NCBI RefSeq assembly: GCF_000316115.1
Contig: NZ_JH993797.1
Span: forward strand, 2,342,486-2,406,485
Reading direction: 5' to 3'
Source of the DNA: Leptolyngbya sp. PCC 7375
Lineage (GTDB): Bacteria > Cyanobacteriota > Cyanobacteriia > Phormidesmidales > Phormidesmidaceae
DNA: 64,000 bases
Shown: positions 62,289-64,000 of the stretch, in pieces
Layout of the letters: every line of letters starts with the position of its first letter
Position numbering within the stretch: position 1 is the stretch's first letter
Position numbers and translations under genes: made by a program
The notes under the pieces: model-generated
Seen by the model: the letters and a program-made list of their open reading frames with translations, nothing else
What the model was told of the DNA's origin: nothing
The model's database searches: none

Positions 62289-64000
62289 TTAGGCAGTTAC
62301 CTGGGTGGCTTCCATAGCCTCTAAATAGCCAATGACAATGCTTACATTGTCTGGATCGGCCCAAAGAATGAGGCGCGGCATATAGGAACTACTCAGATAT
62401 TCATGCTTAGGCAACACCCTTAGAGAGAAGCCCTGAAGACCACTTTGGGTGTATGCAACATTGAGGTTATACAAGCTGCTGCCATCGGCATCTTGACCGC
62501 GATAAACCATCTCTGTTGCTTGGCCACCTTGCAACTCGCCATCAATGTCGATTCCCCCTTGGTAAAACTCCACCGAAACATCCGAGGCCTTCAATTGCCC
62601 CAAATTAACGCGAGCATTGACCTGTAGCGGTTCATTCACCTGCAAACCAACATCATGGGATAGATAGATTTCCGCGATAGAAATCTGTTGCCAGTGCTGG
62701 TACAAGTCTGACTGCCACTGGGCTAGAGCCTTAGCTGGAGCATAGCTCTCGGCGACCAACTGCCGTCCTCGATCCGACGCTGCAAAATATCCTTGGTTGG
62801 CATAGTCCTGGAGCATGCGGGCCGTATTGAAGGTCGGGGTATTCAACCGGATAGCATCCTTCATCTTCGCCACCCACCCACGGGGAATTCCATGGCTATT
62901 GCGATCGTAGAAGAGAGGGACAACGGCGGTCTCTAACAGCTCATAGAGGTCATTGGCCTCCACTTCATCCTGATAGTCTGGATCATCGTAGTCTTCACCA
63001 GAACCGATGGGCCAGCCTGTGCGTACATAATCCGCCTCATCCCACCAGCCGTCTAACACACTCAGGTTGGGAAGACCATTCATTGCCGCTTTCATCCCAC
63101 TGGTTCCCGATGCTTCCCGAGGACGACGGGGGTTATTCAACCAGACATCACAGCCTGATACCATCCAGCGGGCGACGTGAATGTCATAGTTAGGAACGAA
63201 CACAATGGAGCGATCTAAGCCTTCATCACGGGTAAAGTGAATAATATTGCGGATCAGCTCTTTGCCTGGAATATCCTTAGGGTGAGCCTTACCAGCAATC
63301 ACAAACTGCACACGCCGCCCCAAGGTGTTAGAAACAATCTTCCGCAGACGTTCAACATCTCTCAAAAAGAGGGTGGCGCGCTTGTAGGTGGCAAATCGGC
63401 GAGCAAAACCAATGGTAAGAGTACCAGGGTCTAACACTTCTTGGGCCCGTTCCATTTCTAAATGAGAACCGCCTCGCTCCTTCACCGCTTTGTGTAGCCG
63501 GTCTCTAACAGACACGACCAGGTGAGAACGACAACTTTCGTGGTTGCGCCAGATCTCTTCATCGGGAATGGCAGCCACTTTGTCCCATAACGGATCATCC
63601 ACACCGACGCTATCCCAGTTAGGTCCTAAGTAACGGTCATAAAGCTCCTGGGTAGATTTAGCCACACAGCTGCGGGTATGGACGCCATTGGTGATGGAAG
63701 TAATCGGCACTTCATTCACTGGCAGACTGGGCCATAGACCACCAAACATCTTACGGGATACAGCACCGTGGAGCTTGCTCACACCGTTGACAAATGAGGC
63801 CATCTTAATGGCCAAAACCGCCATACTGAACGGAGCATCGTGATCTACGTCATCCTCTCGTCCCAGCCCCAAGAAATGCTCATGGGACAGACCAAAGCGC
63901 ACGGCATAGTGCCCTAAGTAATGGAATATTTTTTCTGGGGGGAAGAGGTCAATGCCTGCCGGGACAGGGGTGTGGGTAGTAAACAGCTGAGTTGCCTGGG
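62289..64000 (-). CDS. glgP: Alpha-glucan phosphorylase (partial, 5' end outside window)
   Basis: The frame is open to the window edge; residues visible before the first listed Val include FTTHTPVPAGIDLFPPEKI, so the true start lies beyond 64000. The visible 570 residues are the C-terminal two-thirds of a GT35 phosphorylase of the DUF3417-bearing (TIGR02094) type. ITNGVHTRSCVA, RFATYKRATLF, PNYDIHVARWMVSGCDVWLN and the PLP-lysine motif EASGTSGMKAAMNG are present. It releases glucose-1-phosphate from glycogen-like polymers. It ends with a terminator. Confidence 0.93.
   Translation of the reverse strand, partial: QATQLFTTHTPVPAGIDLFPPEKIFHYLGHYAVRFGLSHEHFLGLGREDDVDHDAPFSMAVLAIKMASFVNGVSKLHGAVSRKMFGGLWPSLPVNEVPITSITNGVHTRSCVAKSTQELYDRYLGPNWDSVGVDDPLWDKVAAIPDEEIWRNHESCRSHLVVSVRDRLHKAVKERGGSHLEMERAQEVLDPGTLTIGFARRFATYKRATLFLRDVERLRKIVSNTLGRRVQFVIAGKAHPKDIPGKELIRNIIHFTRDEGLDRSIVFVPNYDIHVARWMVSGCDVWLNNPRRPREASGTSGMKAAMNGLPNLSVLDGWWDEADYVRTGWPIGSGEDYDDPDYQDEVEANDLYELLETAVVPLFYDRNSHGIPRGWVAKMKDAIRLNTPTFNTARMLQDYANQGYFAASDRGRQLVAESYAPAKALAQWQSDLYQHWQQISIAEIYLSHDVGLQVNEPLQVNARVNLGQLKASDVSVEFYQGGIDIDGELQGGQATEMVYRGQDADGSSLYNLNVAYTQSGLQGFSLRVLPKHEYLSSSYMPRLILWADPDNVSIVIGYLEAMEATQVTA

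Overview
The window is chromosomal DNA of a cyanobacterium, probably filamentous and Leptolyngbya-like (the genus-level guess is weak). The evidence is frequent GCGATCGC (HIP1) octamers, a fused panC-cmk gene, a cyanobacterial-type prohibitin, a PatA-like regulator, DUF3536, DUF928 and CHAT proteins, and two-partner-secretion exoproteins with the cyanobacterial C-terminal signature. I saw no tRNA, rRNA or CRISPR array.

Layout. 0-13 kb is mostly housekeeping: purM with a prohibitin, an RlpA-like protein, panC/cmk, yebC, glucokinase, cofH, an oxygenase-like protein overlapping an alpha/beta hydrolase that lacks its nucleophile, and small envelope proteins. 13-24 kb is an accessory stretch of short, loosely packed genes: four GNAT acetyltransferases, a bacterial CrtI-type desaturase, secreted or membrane hypotheticals, a divergent pirin/LysR pair, an AspH-type hydroxylase, and two unlisted small membrane-protein ORFs. 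24-26 kb has a fatty-acid-hydroxylase-family gene divergent from a GH3-family gene.

26.4-40.4 kb is the most striking block. It is co-directional on the minus strand: TpsA-like exoprotein, membrane-anchored TPR-CHAT protease, DUF928 protein, CHASE2 hybrid kinase, REC-kinase and TpsB transporter. It is interrupted by an opposing IS1595-type transposase whose two frames meet at an A8 run. Read as a unit, it would secrete a beta-helical adhesin, carry a protease in the same compartment, and include a membrane sensor with a partner kinase.

40.5-64 kb holds an ABC importer (ATPase and permease, no binding protein) with a cytosine-deaminase-like amidohydrolase, a HEAT-repeat protein, a 35-aa basic ORF, a Nif11-like peptide, a GH57/DUF3536 protein, two related peptidoglycan-binding proteins, a KirBac-type K+ channel, a PatA-like regulator without its phospho-acceptor, polyphosphate kinase, a five-repeat TM-helix channel-family protein, gyrA with a repetitive acidic tail, an HDAC-family deacetylase, and the 3' part of an alpha-glucan phosphorylase running off the window.

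A dispersed palindrome family (core GTTCCATGGAAC or GTTGCATGCAAC) occurs five times in the first 24 kb, four of them in gaps between convergent genes.
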